Shown: one piece after another, positions 41,870 to 50,122 of the stretch | How positions within the stretch are numbered: position 1 is the first letter of the stretch | How the letters are laid out: the number at the start of each line of letters is the position of its first letter | Assembly (NCBI GenBank): GCA_050011155.1 | Contig: JBEKJP010000002.1 | Location: 62,001 to 126,000 of the forward strand | DNA from: Palsa-504 sp050011155 | GTDB taxonomy: Bacteria; Actinomycetota; Actinomycetes; Streptosporangiales; Streptosporangiaceae | Reading direction: 5' to 3' | Length of the DNA: 64,000 nucleotides | Translations under genes and position numbers: made by a program | The notes under the pieces: model-generated | Databases searched by the model: none | The model's input: the letters and a program-made list of their open reading frames with translations, nothing else | What the model was told of the DNA's origin: nothing

Positions 41870-42588
41870 TGCCCGAGGTACGCACCTCGGCCGGCCGGGT
41901 GCGCGGCTCTAGCGAGGGCGACCTGGCGGTCTTCCGCGGCATCCCGTTCGCGCAGCCGCCCACCGGTCCCATGCGGTTCGCCGCACCCCAGCCGGCCACG
42001 GCCTGGGAAGGGGTGCGGGAGGCACTCTCGTTCGGCTCGCCGCCGCCGCAGTCCGGCACCTACGGGCCCGCTCCGTCCCCCGCCGATGACGACTGGCTGA
42101 CCGTCAACGTGTGGACCCCGGCGCCCGATCCGGCCGCCCGGCGGCCGGTCATGGTGTAGATCTATGGCGGTGCCTACAAGGTGGGGCGCGGCGAGCCAGG
42201 TGCCGCTGAGGCGCAGGCGGCCGGCGGGGGCACCGCCTACCTTTACGAGCTGGCCTGGTCCGCCCCCGCCAACGGCGGGGTCCTCGGTGCCTGCCACGGG
42301 CTCGACGGGCCGCTCGTCTTCGGCAACCTGGACGAGGGCTTCGCCGCCCGGCTGATCGGCCCCGCACCGTATCCGGCCGCCGAGGAAGTCTCCGCCCAGT
42401 TCAGGACCGCGTGGGTCCGCTTCGCCGCCTCCGGCGACCCGGGCTGGCCCGCTTATGAACCGCCCGAACGCCTGACCCGCGTCTTCGACCTGCCGTCGGC
42501 GGTATCCCCCTACCCGGAGGAAACCTCCCGCCGCCTCTGGCAGGACCGCCTCCCGCCCCAGCCGCTGCCGCTGCCGCTGATGACCTGA
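41869..42588 (+). pseudogene. carboxylesterase type B pseudogene (nonsense plus deletion)
   Basis: ATG 41869 overlaps the transporter stop and gives a good type B carboxylesterase N-terminus (TSAGRVRGSSEGDLAVFRGI, PFAQPPTGPMRF, DDDWLTVNVWTP). At 42157 the strand normally reading VMVWIHGG appears as VMV-stop-IYGGAY: a TAG where Trp (TGG) is expected. Beyond it the same frame jumps within about 20 codons to the C-terminal region (TAYLYELAWSAPANGGVLGA, CHGLDGPLVFGN, WVRFAASGDPGWPAYEP). The GESAG nucleophile segment, about 220 residues, is absent, so the gene is dead on two counts. Confidence 0.88.
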
Positions 42589-42704
42589 CCGGTATATGAG
42601 GCCTGACGATTTCGGTAGTGAAGGTTCTCCGAAAACGGGAGAGCGGTATCAAAGGCACCGGGTACACCAGGGGACCGTCAGCTCCGCCGTCGAAGATCAC
42701 CAGT

Positions 42705-44750
42705 TCAGAAGATCAGTGTCTCGGCGGCGCGCTCGATGGAGTGCCGGTCGGGCAGCCACTGCTTCTCCAGGGCAGGTGCGTAGGGGGACGGCGTGGGCGG
42801 TGGCGCCACCCGCATCACCGGCGCGTCCAGCGACCAGAACCCCTGGTAAGCCGCCAGCGCGGCGATCTCCGCGCCGATGCCGAAGTCGGTGACCCCTTCG
42901 TGCGCGATGAGCAGGCGGTTCGTCTTCTTCAGAGACGCCAGGATGGTCTTGGAGTCCAGCGGTGCCACCGTCCGCAGGTCGATCACCTCGGCGCTGATCC
43001 CCTTGCCCGCCAGTGACCCGGCGGCCGCCAGGGCCTCGTACACCATCCGGGACACGCTCACGATGGTCAGGTCGGTGCCTTCCCGCACCACCTTCGCCTT
43101 GCCCAGGGGAATCAGGTAGTCGGCCGGCGGCTTGGGGCCTTTCATCCCGTACTGCTGGCGGTTCTCGATGAAGATCACCGGGTTGGGGTCGCGGATAGCC
43201 GACCGCAGCAGGCCGTAGGTGTCGGCCGGGGTCGACGGCATCACCACCGTAAGGCCGGGGACGTGCGCCAGCAGCGCCTCCAGGGACTGGGAGTGCTGGC
43301 TGCCTGAGGACCGGCCGCCGCCGAACTGCGTCCTGATCACCAGGCCCATGCGCGCCTTGCCGCCGGTCATGAAGCGCAGCTTGGCCGCCTGGTTGAGGAT
43401 CTGGTCGAAGCAGACGCCGAGGAAGTCCAGGTACATCAGCTCGACCACCGGGGTCATGCCCGCCATGGCGCCGCCCACCGCGAGCCCCATCACCGCGGTC
43501 TCTGAGATCGGCGTGTCGAGCAGCCGGTCGGGCCACTTGGCGTAAAGGCCGCGGGTGAGGGCGAACACGTTGCCGCCCTTGCCCGCGTCGACCCCGGCCA
43601 CGAACGCCTCGGGGTTGGTCTCCAGTTCGCCCTCAAGCGCGAGGCGCACCGCGTCCATGGTCCGGAAGACCTCACCGTCCGGGGCCGGCGTCCAGTCCGG
43701 CTCGGGGACGGCCGGCCGCGGCGCGTACACCGACGAGCGGAGCACGCTCATGTCCGGCGGCGGCGCTTGCCGGGCGGCGTCGACGGCGGCATCGATGCTG
43801 GCCCGCACCTGTGCCTGGACCTGGTCGAGCTTCTCCTGGCCGACGCCGCGGCCGAGAAGCCGCGCGCCGGCGATGACCAGGGGGTCGCGCTGCTGCCACT
43901 CCGAGAGCTCGTCCGTGGTGCGGTACTTCTCCGGGTCGCCCTCGTAGTGGCCGTGCCAGCGGTAGGTGGCGGCCTCGACGAACACCGGGCCGCCGCCCGC
44001 GCGGATGCGCCGCACCACGTCGGTCATGACCGCGGCGACCGCCTCCACGTCATTGCCGTCGACCGGCTCGTAGTCGAGCCCGTACCCGGCCGCGCGGGTA
44101 GCCATCGACACCGGGTGCTGGTCGGCGATCGGCGAGAACTCCGCGTAGCCGTTGTTCTCGCAGAAGAACACCACGGGCAGCCGCCAGAGCGCCGCCAGGT
44201 TGGCCGTCTCGTGGAAGGCCCCCTGGGCGACCGCGCCGTCGCCGAAGAACGACACCACCACACTCTGGCTTTTTTCCAGCCCGCCCGCCCTGCTCTCCGG
44301 CCCGCCCGCCCTGCCGCGTAGCTTGGCCGCCAGGGCCGCGCCGCCGGCGATCGGCACTCCCGCCGCGACGATTCCGTTGGCACCGAAGATGCCCAGATCC
44401 GGGTCGGCGATGTGCATCGAGCCGCCCAGGCCCTTGTTCGTCCCGGTCGCCCGGGCCAGCAGCTCGGCCATCATCGGCTCGGGGGCGAGGCCCTTGGCCA
44501 GGCAGTGGCCGTGGCCGCGGTGGTTGGAGGTGATGACGTCGGTCACCGCCAGCGGCCAGCAGGCGCCGACCGCAGACGCCTCCTGGCCGATCGACAGGTG
44601 CACGAACCCAGGCACCTCGCTGTTGCGATAGAGCTCGGACACCCGCTCCTCGAACAGCCGGATGAGGGTCATCCGCCGGTAGGCCTCGAGCAGGCTCTCC
44701 GTCGGCAGTTCCGGGGATTCCGTCGCCGATGAGGCCGTACTTGCCTGCAC
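42705..44750 (-). CDS. 2-oxoacid dehydrogenase E1, alpha and beta subunits fused
   Basis: A 681-residue thiamine-diphosphate enzyme with E1-alpha (about 1-330) and E1-beta (about 350-681) in one chain. Alpha: SNHRGHGHCLAKG (about 77), the ThDP motif from FFGDGAVAQGAFHETANLAA to VVFFCENNGYAEF (about 168-205), YRWHGHYEGDPEKYR. Beta: ETAVMGLAVGGAMAGMTPVV, GGGRSSGSQHSQSLEALLAH, LIAHEGVTDFGIGAEIAALA. It resembles acetoin or branched-chain type dehydrogenases. A short repeat (AGGPESRAGG) is inserted before the ThDP motif. No E2 or E3 gene is near. Last in the ACAD-SDR-ligase-E1 operon. Confidence 0.88.
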   Translation of the reverse strand: MQASTASSATESPELPTESLLEAYRRMTLIRLFEERVSELYRNSEVPGFVHLSIGQEASAVGACWPLAVTDVITSNHRGHGHCLAKGLAPEPMMAELLARATGTNKGLGGSMHIADPDLGIFGANGIVAAGVPIAGGAALAAKLRGRAGGPESRAGGLEKSQSVVVSFFGDGAVAQGAFHETANLAALWRLPVVFFCENNGYAEFSPIADQHPVSMATRAAGYGLDYEPVDGNDVEAVAAVMTDVVRRIRAGGGPVFVEAATYRWHGHYEGDPEKYRTTDELSEWQQRDPLVIAGARLLGRGVGQEKLDQVQAQVRASIDAAVDAARQAPPPDMSVLRSSVYAPRPAVPEPDWTPAPDGEVFRTMDAVRLALEGELETNPEAFVAGVDAGKGGNVFALTRGLYAKWPDRLLDTPISETAVMGLAVGGAMAGMTPVVELMYLDFLGVCFDQILNQAAKLRFMTGGKARMGLVIRTQFGGGRSSGSQHSQSLEALLAHVPGLTVVMPSTPADTYGLLRSAIRDPNPVIFIENRQQYGMKGPKPPADYLIPLGKAKVVREGTDLTIVSVSRMVYEALAAAGSLAGKGISAEVIDLRTVAPLDSKTILASLKKTNRLLIAHEGVTDFGIGAEIAALAAYQGFWSLDAPVMRVAPPPTPSPYAPALEKQWLPDRHSIERAAETLIF

Positions 44751-44754
44751 TTGC

Positions 44755-46338
44755 TTACCCTTCCGCGCCGCTGTTGACCGTGCCGCTGTTGACCGTGCCG
44801 CTGTTGACCGTGCGGAGCTCGCGCTTGAGTACCTTGCCCGACGGGTTGCGCGGCAGCATGTCCATGAACACCACCTGTTTCGGCGTCTTGAAGCTGGCCA
44901 GCCGTGACCGGCAGTGCGCGATCAGCGCCTGCTCGGTGACCTGCTGGCCTGGCCGCAGGACGACGAAGGCGCGCGGCACCTCGCCCCAGCGCTCGTCCGG
45001 CATGGCGACCACCGCTGCCTCGAGCACCACGTCGCACTCGTAGAGGACCCGCTCCACCTCGGAAGTCGCCACGTTCTCGCCGCCGGAGACGATCATGTCC
45101 TTCTTCCGGTCGTCGATGTAGAGGTAACCGTCCTCGTCGAGATGGCCGATGTCACCGGTGCGGAACCAGCCGTCGGCGGTGAACGCGGCCGCCGTCGCCT
45201 CCGGGTTGTTCCAGTAGCGGGTCACCACCTTCGGCCCGCGCAGCAAGATCTCGCCCTGGCCGCCTGGCTCGGCCGGGATGTCGTCCGGGCCGAGGATCTT
45301 CACGTCCAGGTTGACCACCGGCTTGCCGACCGAGCCGATCTTCGACAGGGTGTGCGCCTGGTCGTTGAAGGTGTCGCCGGACACGGTCTCGGTCAGCCCG
45401 TAGGCGTCGGCGAACCGCGCGTTCGGGAACGCGGCGAGCAGCCGCTCGATGAGGGGCAGCGGCATCTTCTCCCCGCCTCCGGTGATGAAGCGGATGCTGG
45501 CGGTGCTGCGGCGGCCTAGCTCGGGCGCCTGCGCGATCGCGTTCAGGGTCGCGTTGACCATCGCCGGCGCCAGCCACACGTTGCTCGGCCGTTCGCGCTC
45601 GATGGTGGCTAGCAGGTCCGGCACGTCGAACCGGGGCAGGATCGCCAGGCTGCCGCCCACCCACCAGGTGCCGATGCCCGGCAGGTCGAATGCCCCCACG
45701 TGGTGCATCGGCCCGGCCATGAGCGTGCGGTCGGCCGCGCTGATGCCGAACTCGGCGACGTGCCCGATCGTCTTCCAGTAGAAGTTGCCGTAGGTGATCG
45801 GCACGCCCTTGGGATGCGCGGTCGTCCCCGAGCTGTACATGAGCCGGTGCAGGTCCGCCTCGGTGACGTCGGCGGGCGGTACGGACGCGCCGCGATGCGC
45901 GCCGAGGAACGACTCGTAGCGGACGGAGCCCGGGCCCGCGGCCGCGTCACCGGTCATCACCGCCGTCCACCGGGTGGTCAGCCGGCCGCCGATGGCAGCG
46001 ACGGGCTCGGCGAAACCGGGCTCGGTCACGATCGCGGCCGCCCCGGCGTGCCGGATGATGTACTCCAGTTCGGGCTCGGCCAGCCGAACGTTGAGCGGCA
46101 GGAACGCCGCGCCGACGCGGTTGGCCGCCAGCGCGCTCTCCAGGAACTCGGGCCGGTTGCCCAGGAGCAGCGCCACGATGTCGCCCTGGCCGACGCCGGC
46201 TGCCTGGAAGGCGGCGGCCAGCGCGTTCACCCGGTCGCGGAGTTGCCGGTGAGTCAGCCGCGTGTCGCGGAAAATCACCGCGTTCTCGTGCGGCGTGCGG
46301 TCCGCGTTCCGGTCCAGGGACCGGGTGAGGTTGAACAT
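44755..46338 (-). CDS. AMP-dependent acyl-CoA synthetase/ligase
   Basis: A 527-residue ANL ligase: LMYSSGTTAHPKGVPITYGN (about 166-185), FADAYGLTETVSGDTFN (about 305), GWFRTGDIGHLDEDGYLYID (about 388), and the catalytic Lys in PRNPSGKVLKREL (about 500). The chain ends in the TVNSG repeat tail. ATG 46338 is preferred because AAGGAG lies six bases away; ATG 46344 directly abuts it. Lies between the SDR and the E1 gene, 4 bp from the latter; likely activates the acid that feeds the adjacent acyl-CoA dehydrogenase. Confidence 0.9.
   Translation of the reverse strand: MFNLTRSLDRNADRTPHENAVIFRDTRLTHRQLRDRVNALAAAFQAAGVGQGDIVALLLGNRPEFLESALAANRVGAAFLPLNVRLAEPELEYIIRHAGAAAIVTEPGFAEPVAAIGGRLTTRWTAVMTGDAAAGPGSVRYESFLGAHRGASVPPADVTEADLHRLMYSSGTTAHPKGVPITYGNFYWKTIGHVAEFGISAADRTLMAGPMHHVGAFDLPGIGTWWVGGSLAILPRFDVPDLLATIERERPSNVWLAPAMVNATLNAIAQAPELGRRSTASIRFITGGGEKMPLPLIERLLAAFPNARFADAYGLTETVSGDTFNDQAHTLSKIGSVGKPVVNLDVKILGPDDIPAEPGGQGEILLRGPKVVTRYWNNPEATAAAFTADGWFRTGDIGHLDEDGYLYIDDRKKDMIVSGGENVATSEVERVLYECDVVLEAAVVAMPDERWGEVPRAFVVLRPGQQVTEQALIAHCRSRLASFKTPKQVVFMDMLPRNPSGKVLKRELRTVNSGTVNSGTVNSGAEG
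44767..44811 (-). repeat. three 15-bp tandem repeats in the ligase C-terminus
   Basis: GCCGCTGTTGACCGT occurs three times without a mismatch. On the minus strand each copy encodes TVNSG, so the ligase ends with TVNSG x3 before AEG. Copy-number change would keep the frame. Confidence 0.9.
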
Positions 46339-46373
46339 GACCATCTCCTTCGACCGTCAGCTCGGGATCGACG

Positions 46374-47144
46374 TCACAGCAGCGAGTAGCCGCCGTCAAC
46401 GGTGATCGTGGTGCCTGTGATGTACGCCGAGGCGGCGGACGCGAGAAACAGGTAGACGCCAGGCAGGTCGGCCTCCGTCCCCCAGCGGCCGAGGGCGGTG
46501 TGCGCCGCGATGGCCTGCTCACGGTGCTCGTCGCCGTGCCAGAAGGCGCCCAGCCCGGTTTCGAACCAGCCCAGCGCCACCGCGTTGGCGGTGATCTGCC
46601 GGGGTCCGAGTTCCTGTGCCAGCGACCTGACCAGAGCGTGGACTCCACCCTTGGACGCCGAGTAGGCGGCCAGGCGGCCGTGCGGCCGATCGCCGAGCAC
46701 CGAACCGGTGACGATGATGCGGCCGCCCGCGCCCATCCGGGCGGCAGCGGCCCGCGCGCCGAGGAACGTCCCGGTCAGGTTGGTGTCGATAACCTCGCGC
46801 CAGGCGGCCGCCGACAGGCGGGTGATGTCCGGGTCCTCGCGTGACACGCCGGCGTTGGCGATCCACACGTCCACCCCGCCGAACCGCTCCGTCATCCGCT
46901 CGGCCACGGTCTCGTTGAATAGCTCGTCCCGCACGTCACCCGGGCAGACCAGGTGATCGCCTGCGAGTTGGCGGGCCACCCCCTCCAGGGCGGGCTTGGA
47001 CCGTGCGACCAGGGCGAGCCGCGCGCCGGCGGCGTCGAAGGCGGCGGCCAGGACGCTGCCGAGGCCGCGCCCGGTGCCGGTGATCACCACGCGTCGCCCC
47101 GTGACGTCATACGGGGCCTGCGCGGCGGGTTTCTCATGTTCCAC
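46374..47144 (-). CDS. SDR family oxidoreductase
   Basis: A 256-residue classical SDR: VVITGTGRGLGSVLAAAFDA (about 19-38), IANAGVSREDPDI (about 95), VTGSVLGDRPHGRLAAYSAS with the YSASK pair (about 160-164), and ITVDGGYSLL at the C-terminus. It begins 5 bp after the acyl-CoA dehydrogenase stop and ends 35 bp before the ligase start, in one minus-strand operon. Probably oxidises the beta-hydroxyacyl product made after dehydrogenation and hydration (the hydratase gene is divergent at 48388). Confidence 0.88.
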   Translation of the reverse strand: MEHEKPAAQAPYDVTGRRVVITGTGRGLGSVLAAAFDAAGARLALVARSKPALEGVARQLAGDHLVCPGDVRDELFNETVAERMTERFGGVDVWIANAGVSREDPDITRLSAAAWREVIDTNLTGTFLGARAAAARMGAGGRIIVTGSVLGDRPHGRLAAYSASKGGVHALVRSLAQELGPRQITANAVALGWFETGLGAFWHGDEHREQAIAAHTALGRWGTEADLPGVYLFLASAASAYITGTTITVDGGYSLL

Positions 47145-47149
47145 GGTCG

Positions 47150-48298
47150 CTAGCAGCCGAGCTCGCGGGCGATCACGAGACGCTGGATCTCGTTGGTGCC
47201 CTCGCCGATCTCCAGCACCTTCGCGTCGCAGTAGAAGCGGGCGACGTCGCTTTCCAGCATGTAACCGGCGCCCCCGAAGATCTGCACCGCCTCGCTGACC
47301 GCCGACGTGGCGACCTGGCTTGCCTTCAGCTTGGCCATCGCGGCCTCCTTCTTGAACGGCTGGCCCGCGTCGCGCAGCGCTGCGGCGTAGTAGGTGAGCC
47401 AGCGGGCGGCCTCGATCTCGGTCGCCATGTCCGCCAGCTTGAACTGGATCGCCTGGAAGTTGGAGATCGCGGTGCCGAACGCCTCATGCTGCTTGGCGTA
47501 GGCCAGCGCCATCCGCATCGCGCCCGCGGCGGTGCCGAGCGACAGCGCGGCGATGGAGATCCGCCCGACCTCCAGCGCGGACAGGAACTGGCCGAGCCCG
47601 CCGCCCGGCTCGCCGACGACCTGGCTGTCGGGAACCCAGACATCATCGAAGAACAGGTCCCGGGTGTCCAGGCCCTTCCAGCCGATGCCGCGCAACTTCG
47701 GGCCGAGCGTGTACCCCTTGGTGCCGCGCTCGACGATGAAGCTGCCGAAACGCGGCTTGCCTGCGGCGTCCTCCCCGGTGCGGGCGAGCACGGTGACGCC
47801 GAAGCTCATGTCGGTCCCGGCGTTAGAGATGAAAGCCTTCTGCCCGTTAAGTACCCATCCGTCGGACACCCGCTCCGCCTTGGTCCGCAGCGACCGGACG
47901 TCCGAGCCTGCCCCCGGCTCGGTCAGGCCGAAGGCACCGAGCTTGCGGCCCTCGGCGAGCGGCCGTAGCCAGCGCTCGCGCTGCTTGTCGTCGCCGAACA
48001 TCAGCAGCGGCAGGCTGCCGATGGTGGAGTGCGCCTGCCAGGCCGCCGCGACCGACGGATCTACCGTAGCGAGGGCCTCGAGCAGGGCGACGAAGCCCGC
48101 GGTTGTCGAGTCGATGCCGCCCCACTTCTCCGGCACCAGCGTGCCAAGCAGCCCGAGTTCGCCGAGGCCGCGCAGCAGTTCGGTGGGACAGCGCTCTTCA
48201 TGCCAGGCCCGCGCGGCTACCGGGGCGATCTCGCGCTCCGCGTAGGTGCGGCCCAGGTCGAGCAGTTCGCCCTCGAGCTCGGTGAATGTGAAGTCCAT
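47150..48298 (-). CDS. acyl-CoA dehydrogenase (classical FadE)
   Basis: A 382-residue full-length acyl-CoA dehydrogenase. LGAFGLTEPGAGSDVRSLRT (about 120-139), WVLNGQKAFISNAGTDMSF (about 148), KQHEAFGTAISNFQAIQFKL (about 270), VQIFGGAGYMLESDVARFYC (about 340) and the catalytic Glu in LEIGEGTNEIQRLVIAREL near the end. All features of an active short/branched-chain enzyme are present. It leads the SDR-ligase-E1 operon and is divergent from an enoyl-CoA hydratase, with the ACTGAC operator between them. Confidence 0.93.
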   Translation of the reverse strand: MDFTFTELEGELLDLGRTYAEREIAPVAARAWHEERCPTELLRGLGELGLLGTLVPEKWGGIDSTTAGFVALLEALATVDPSVAAAWQAHSTIGSLPLLMFGDDKQRERWLRPLAEGRKLGAFGLTEPGAGSDVRSLRTKAERVSDGWVLNGQKAFISNAGTDMSFGVTVLARTGEDAAGKPRFGSFIVERGTKGYTLGPKLRGIGWKGLDTRDLFFDDVWVPDSQVVGEPGGGLGQFLSALEVGRISIAALSLGTAAGAMRMALAYAKQHEAFGTAISNFQAIQFKLADMATEIEAARWLTYYAAALRDAGQPFKKEAAMAKLKASQVATSAVSEAVQIFGGAGYMLESDVARFYCDAKVLEIGEGTNEIQRLVIARELGC

Positions 48299-48321
48299 GC
48301 CCTCTCGCCCTTGTGATATAC

Positions 48322-48335
48322 ACTGACTGGTCAGT
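48322..48335. promoter_or_regulatory. ACTGAC-TG-GTCAGT perfect palindrome
   Basis: A perfect 6-2-6 inverted repeat in the 89-bp gap between the divergent acyl-CoA dehydrogenase and enoyl-CoA hydratase starts. A single regulator bound here could silence both operons. A -10-like catatta lies to its right. Confidence 0.7.
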
Positions 48336-48387
48336 ACATATTAGAAACAGTGTGGTCGCCACCGCAACGAGCAACCTGGAGGGGCCG

Positions 48388-49188
48388 ATGGCCGGCTCCG
48401 ATGACCCTGCCCCGGTAAGGCTCGAGCCGCACCCGGCAGACGAGCGGCTCGCCCTGCTGCGCCTCGATCGCCCCCCGCTGAACGCGTTCGACCAGCGGAT
48501 GTGGGACCTGTTCGCCGACATCACGGCTTGCCTGCACGGCGATACGTTGTACCGCGCGGTCGTCATCACCGGCGGGCCCGGGCATTTCGCGGCCGGTGCC
48601 GACGTCAAGGAAATGCTCGAGCTCGACTCCGCGCGATTCGGCACGCGCAATCGGGTGCTGCAAGGGGCCTTCCACGCGCTGGCCACCGCGCCGCAGGTGA
48701 CGATCGCGGCGGTGAGCGGCTACGCCCTCGGCGGCGGATGCGAACTGGCGATGGCGGCCGACTTCCGGTTCGCTGGGCGTTCGGCTGTCTTCGGGCTGCC
48801 CGAGATCACACTCGGCATCATTCCCGGTTCCGGCGGAACTCAGCGGCTGCCCCGGATCGTCGGACCCGCGCGGGCCAAGGAGATGATCCTGTCCGGCCGT
48901 ACGGTCGCCGCCGACGAGGCCCTCGCGATCGGGCTCGTGGACCAAGTGCTCGACGACGCCGTCCTGCTCGACACCGCCGTAGCGGCGGGGCTGCGCTATG
49001 CGCGGGGCCCGTTGGCGCTGCGCCACGCCAAGCAAGCGGTCGACGCTGCTCTCGACCTGTCAATCGAAGACGGTCTCGCATTGGAAGCCGACCTGATCGC
49101 CCGGTGTTTCGGCAGCGAAGACGGACAGCGCGGGCTGCGCAGCTTCGTCGACCAGGGGCCGCGGAAGGCGACCTTCCTCGGCCGCTAA
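48388..49188 (+). CDS. enoyl-CoA hydratase
   Basis: A 266-residue crotonase. FAAGADVKEML (first oxyanion segment, about 70), SGYALGGGCELAMAADFRFA (second, about 111-130), and FGLPEITLGIIPGSGGTQRL (about 138-157) with the catalytic Glu in PEITLG that true hydratases carry. The C-terminus GLRSFVDQGPRKATFLGR is complete. ATG 48388 follows TGGAGGGG. It pairs with the divergent acyl-CoA dehydrogenase operon through the shared palindrome, so the products form one beta-oxidation sequence. Confidence 0.92.
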   Translation: MAGSDDPAPVRLEPHPADERLALLRLDRPPLNAFDQRMWDLFADITACLHGDTLYRAVVITGGPGHFAAGADVKEMLELDSARFGTRNRVLQGAFHALATAPQVTIAAVSGYALGGGCELAMAADFRFAGRSAVFGLPEITLGIIPGSGGTQRLPRIVGPARAKEMILSGRTVAADEALAIGLVDQVLDDAVLLDTAVAAGLRYARGPLALRHAKQAVDAALDLSIEDGLALEADLIARCFGSEDGQRGLRSFVDQGPRKATFLGR

Positions 49189-49216
49189 ACGAGCTTGCCA
49201 GGTCGTGATTGATTCG

Positions 49217-49236
49217 ACTGACCAGTCAGTTATAAA
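49217..49236 (+). promoter_or_regulatory. ACTGAC-CA-GTCAGT palindrome with adjacent TATAAA
   Basis: A perfect 6-2-6 inverted repeat (49217-49230) immediately followed by TATAAA (49231-49236). It lies 182 bp before the TetR start in a 223-bp gap that otherwise shows no gene, only a three-codon ATG CCT GAT TAA behind GGGAG at about 49287. Suits autoregulation of the TetR gene with a long leader. Confidence 0.6.
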
Positions 49237-49411
49237 CTGGCAGCAGGCAGTAGCTCACAATACAGTTGCGCGGGAACGGGAGACTGATGCCTGATTAAAT
49301 CCGGCCATGCCGGTCATGGTCATCGTATTGTCACGATGTTGCCTGGGGCCGGCCGTCGGAACAGGTTATTTGTAGAGCCAAAGGGAAGCTCCCGACCAGA
49401 TAGGCTGCAGG

Positions 49412-50029
49412 ATGCCGCAAACTAGGCTGAAGGATAAGCAAGGCAAGAGCGCCAAGTGGCAAGCCCGCCGTCACGAGATCGTGGATGTATCGGCGAAGGT
49501 GTTCGCCGATCGCGGCTATCACGCCACCAGCACGACCGAGCTGTGCGAGGCGAATGACATCGGCAAGGGCGCCCTGTACTACTACATCGGCTCCAAGGAG
49601 GAGCTGCTGGCGGCCATCCACGACCGGGTCATGGACGAGGTCATGCTGGGCGCCGACCGGGCCGACCTGGCGGGCGGCACGCCGCCGGAGCGGCTGGGGA
49701 TGATGGGCGAGGAACTGCTCGACGTGATCTTCCGCTTCCCCGATCACGTGTGGGTGTTCCTGCACGATTTCCCCGCGCTGACCGGCAAGAACGCCGAGAT
49801 GTTCCGGCAGCGGCGGCGTGCTTACGAGCGGCGGGTGGAGGCAGTGTTCCGGGACGGGGTGGAGTCGGGTGACTTCCGGCCGCTCGATACCCGGCTGGCC
49901 GTCACCGCCTGGCTCGGCATGCACAACTACACGTACCTGTCGTTGCGGGCCGGCGGCCGCTTCTCGGTCAAGGAAGTCGCAAAGTCGTTCGCCGACACCT
50001 TCATCTGGGGCATCGCCACCCGGGAATAG
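49412..50029 (+). CDS. TetR family transcriptional regulator
   Basis: A 205-residue TetR-type repressor. The helix-turn-helix lies at about 20-65 (RRHEIVDVSAKVFADRGYHA, TSTTELCEANDIGKGALYYY, IGSKEELLAAIHDRV), with a helical ligand domain after it (WVFLHDFPALTGKNAEMFRQ, VTAWLGMHNYTYLSLRAGGR). It resembles regulators of lipid and sterol catabolism in mycobacteria and relatives. The ACTGAC palindrome upstream, and identical sites before other catabolic genes of the window, make it the best candidate for their repressor (inference). Confidence 0.88.
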   Translation: MPQTRLKDKQGKSAKWQARRHEIVDVSAKVFADRGYHATSTTELCEANDIGKGALYYYIGSKEELLAAIHDRVMDEVMLGADRADLAGGTPPERLGMMGEELLDVIFRFPDHVWVFLHDFPALTGKNAEMFRQRRRAYERRVEAVFRDGVESGDFRPLDTRLAVTAWLGMHNYTYLSLRAGGRFSVKEVAKSFADTFIWGIATRE

Positions 50030-50122
50030 GGCGGTCCAGGGAGCCGGTACTCCTGGTCAGGGGTTTGCCGTCCCGCGGGCCGGTTCACGCGCCCAGGGTG
50101 AGCAGGTCCATCTCCTCGGCCC

